This document shows, piece by piece, positions 62,716 to 64,000 of a stretch of DNA of 64,000 bases. The DNA is taken from NCBI RefSeq assembly GCF_020297055.1, contig NZ_JAIXCQ010000001.1:569610-633609 (forward strand), written 5' to 3'. Position numbers and translations under genes: made by a program. How positions within the stretch are numbered: position 1 is the first letter of the stretch; every line of letters begins with the position of its first letter. This DNA comes from Isoptericola luteus (GTDB lineage Bacteria; Actinomycetota; Actinomycetes; Actinomycetales; Cellulomonadaceae). The notes under the pieces are model-generated. The model ran no database searches, was not told the origin of the DNA, and worked only from the letters and a program-made list of their open reading frames with translations.

Positions 62716-63629
62716 GCCCCGCCCCGTTCACCCTCGGCCCCGCGCTGCTGTTCTGCCCCGCCGACCGTCCCGACCGGTACGCCAAGGCGCTCGCCCGCGC
62801 GGACGCCGTCATCCTCGACCTCGAGGACGCCGTCGCCGCCGACCACAAGGAGGCGGCGCGGGAAGGGCTCCTCGCGCACGCGATCGACCCCGCGCGGACG
62901 ATCGTGCGGGTGAACCCCGTCGGCTCGCCCGAGCACGACGCCGACCTCGCCGCCCTGGCCGGCACCGAGTACCGCACCGTCATGCTGCCCAAGGCGGACG
63001 GCCGGTTCGTGGGCCCGCTCCTGGCGCCCGACGGCGGCCCGTACGCCGTGGTCGCCCTGTGCGAGACGGCGGCAGGCGTGCTGGCCGCGCCGGCGCTCGC
63101 CGCCCGGCCCGACGTCGTCGCCCTCGCGTGGGGCGCGGAGGACCTGGTGGCATCGCTCGGCGGCACGTCCAGCCGGGCGCCGGACGGCGGGTACCGGGAC
63201 GTGGCCAGGCATGCCCGGTCCGCGGTGCTGCTCGCCGCCGGCGCGGCGGGCAAGCCGGCGATCGACGCCGTGCACCTCGACCTCGACGACCTGGACGGAG
63301 TGCGCGCCGAGGCCGTGGACGCCGTCGCCTCGGGCTTCGCGGCCACCATGTGCGTGCATCCCGCGCACGTGGGCGCCGTCCGTGCCGCGTACGCGCCGTC
63401 GGACGCCGCCGTCGCCGAGGCGTCGGAGCTCCTCGCCGCGGCCGAGCGCGAGTCCGACGGCGGGGTGTTCGCCCTCGCCGGGCACATGGTGGACGGCCCG
63501 CTGCTGCGGCACGCCGAGGCGGTGCTGCGCCGCGCCGGTGCGGTGCGCACGACGCCGGGCGCTCCCGCGGCCGCGTCCGGTGAGCAGATCGCAGCCCAGC
63601 CCGCGAACGACGAAGGGGATCGACCATGA
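62712..63629 (+). CDS. CitE-like CoA-ester lyase (probable (R)-HMG-CoA / citramalyl-CoA lyase)
   Basis: 305 residues of HpcH/HpaI TIM barrel: ALLFCPADRPDRYAKALARADAVILDLEDAV with metal-binding Glu/Asp, TIVRVNPVGSP, ALCETAAGVL and ALAWGAEDLVASLGG. Operons of this layout carry it where a classical HMG-CoA lyase would be. The M. tuberculosis homologue Rv2498c has been reported to split both (R)-HMG-CoA and (S)-citramalyl-CoA, linking leucine breakdown with itaconate removal. GTG 62712 overlaps the MaoC stop; its own stop overlaps the next gene. Confidence 0.9.
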   Translation: MSPAPFTLGPALLFCPADRPDRYAKALARADAVILDLEDAVAADHKEAAREGLLAHAIDPARTIVRVNPVGSPEHDADLAALAGTEYRTVMLPKADGRFVGPLLAPDGGPYAVVALCETAAGVLAAPALAARPDVVALAWGAEDLVASLGGTSSRAPDGGYRDVARHARSAVLLAAGAAGKPAIDAVHLDLDDLDGVRAEAVDAVASGFAATMCVHPAHVGAVRAAYAPSDAAVAEASELLAAAERESDGGVFALAGHMVDGPLLRHAEAVLRRAGAVRTTPGAPAAASGEQIAAQPANDEGDRP

Positions 63630-64000
63630 CGGCACTGCACGACGACGCGCGCGAGGCGCTGGAGGGCCTGCTGCACGACGGCATGACCATCGCCGTGGGC
63701 GGTTTCGGCCTGAGCGGCAACCCGAACGACCTCATCGAGGCGGTGCGCGACTCCGGGGTCCGCGACCTGACCGTCGTGTCGAACAACATGGGCGTGGACG
63801 GCAAGGGCCTGGGGATCCTGCTGGAGAACGACCAGGTGCGGCGGGTGCTCGCGTCGTACGTGGGCGAGAACAAGCTGTTCGCGCAGCGCTACCTCGACGG
63901 CGACCTCGAGGTGGAGTTCGTGCCGCAGGGCACGCTCGCCGAGCGGCTGCGCGCCGGGGGCGCGGGGATCCCGGCCTTCTACACGCCCACGGGGGTGGGC
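63626..64000 (+). CDS. scoA: 3-oxoacid CoA-transferase subunit A, N-terminal part (runs off the window)
   Basis: The first 125 codons read LLHDGMTIAVGGFGLSGNPNDLIEAVRDSG, TVVSNNMGVDGKGLGILLENDQVRRVLASYVGENK and VEFVPQGTLAERLRAGGAGIPAFYTPTGVG, the hallmark of SCOT/ScoA alpha subunits. It activates acetoacetate by CoA transfer from succinyl-CoA, the last step of leucine degradation. ATG 63626 overlaps the CitE stop (ATGA). The rest of the gene and the B subunit lie beyond the window. Confidence 0.93.
   Translation, partial: MTALHDDAREALEGLLHDGMTIAVGGFGLSGNPNDLIEAVRDSGVRDLTVVSNNMGVDGKGLGILLENDQVRRVLASYVGENKLFAQRYLDGDLEVEFVPQGTLAERLRAGGAGIPAFYTPTGVG

Overview
The window is about 73% GC by eye, with GTG starts, tightly overlapping operons and TANNNT -10 boxes. 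Together with secreted pectin- and xylan-degrading enzymes and MsiK-type ABC importers that lack an ATPase gene, this points to a plant-polymer-degrading actinobacterium, probably near Cellulomonadaceae/Promicromonosporaceae (Cellulosimicrobium, Isoptericola, Xylanimonas). That placement is inference; no rRNA or other taxonomic marker is present.

Layout. 1-6.8 kb: L-rhamnose catabolism (partial LacI regulator, mutarotase, isomerase, esterase, aldolase/dehydrogenase fusion, kinase). 6.8-16.6 kb: an RsbW-like ATPase, a giant PL1/CE8 pectinase with internal duplication, a glycosyltransferase/membrane-protein pair, and a GH43 glycosidase with a LacI-DUF6807 fusion regulator. 16.6-22.4 kb: accessory genes (DUF1801, a VapBC-like pair, a broken histidine phosphatase, an ABM-truncated haemoglobin fusion, two HxlR regulators, a quinone-type oxidoreductase, a truncated NmrA-like gene). 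22.5-27.1 kb: a sugar-oxidation operon (TIM barrel, DUF993, Gfo/Idh) with its own LacI regulator. 27.2-36.6 kb: glycosyltransferase, uridine-kinase-like protein, GH10 xylanase, lactate-utilisation lutABC with a FadR-type regulator, SprT-like protease and FabH. 36.8-46.6 kb: a second pectin/sugar island (two Gfo/Idh genes, PL1 pectate lyase, a second LacI-DUF6807 fusion, one ABC sugar importer). 46.8-52.5 kb: MarR, LLM-BBE fusion oxidoreductase, aldo/keto reductase, two small-molecule kinases. 52.6-64 kb: a leucine/branched-chain acid degradation operon with divergent Lrp regulator. Its order (bkdABC, accD1, accA1, acyl-CoA dehydrogenase, MaoC, CitE-like lyase, CoA transferase) holds the same gene set as Mycobacterium tuberculosis Rv2495c-Rv2504c.

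Regulatory logic. Near-identical GAAACCGGTTTC operators sit on promoters of the PL1/CE8 pectinase, the GH43 gene and the ABC importer; the two LacI-DUF6807 paralogues are the natural readers. A different operator, TGAAMCGATTCA, lies at the transcription starts of rhaM and the rhaI operon and probably binds the LacI protein at the left edge. Several genes look leaderless.

Most unusual feature. At least two families of short palindromic elements of fixed length (50 bp and 62 bp) recur across the window. They occur in noncoding positions and also, without breaking the frame, inside lutC, the dihydrolipoamide acyltransferase gene and the biotin-carboxylase gene. In the noncoding 50-bp arrays the period is 61 bp; inside genes it is 60 bp, which keeps frame. 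They behave like the protein-embedded palindromic elements known from Rickettsia, and I know of no description of these families in actinobacteria. Three further large inverted repeats (49, 45 and about 129 bp) lie at gene 3' ends.
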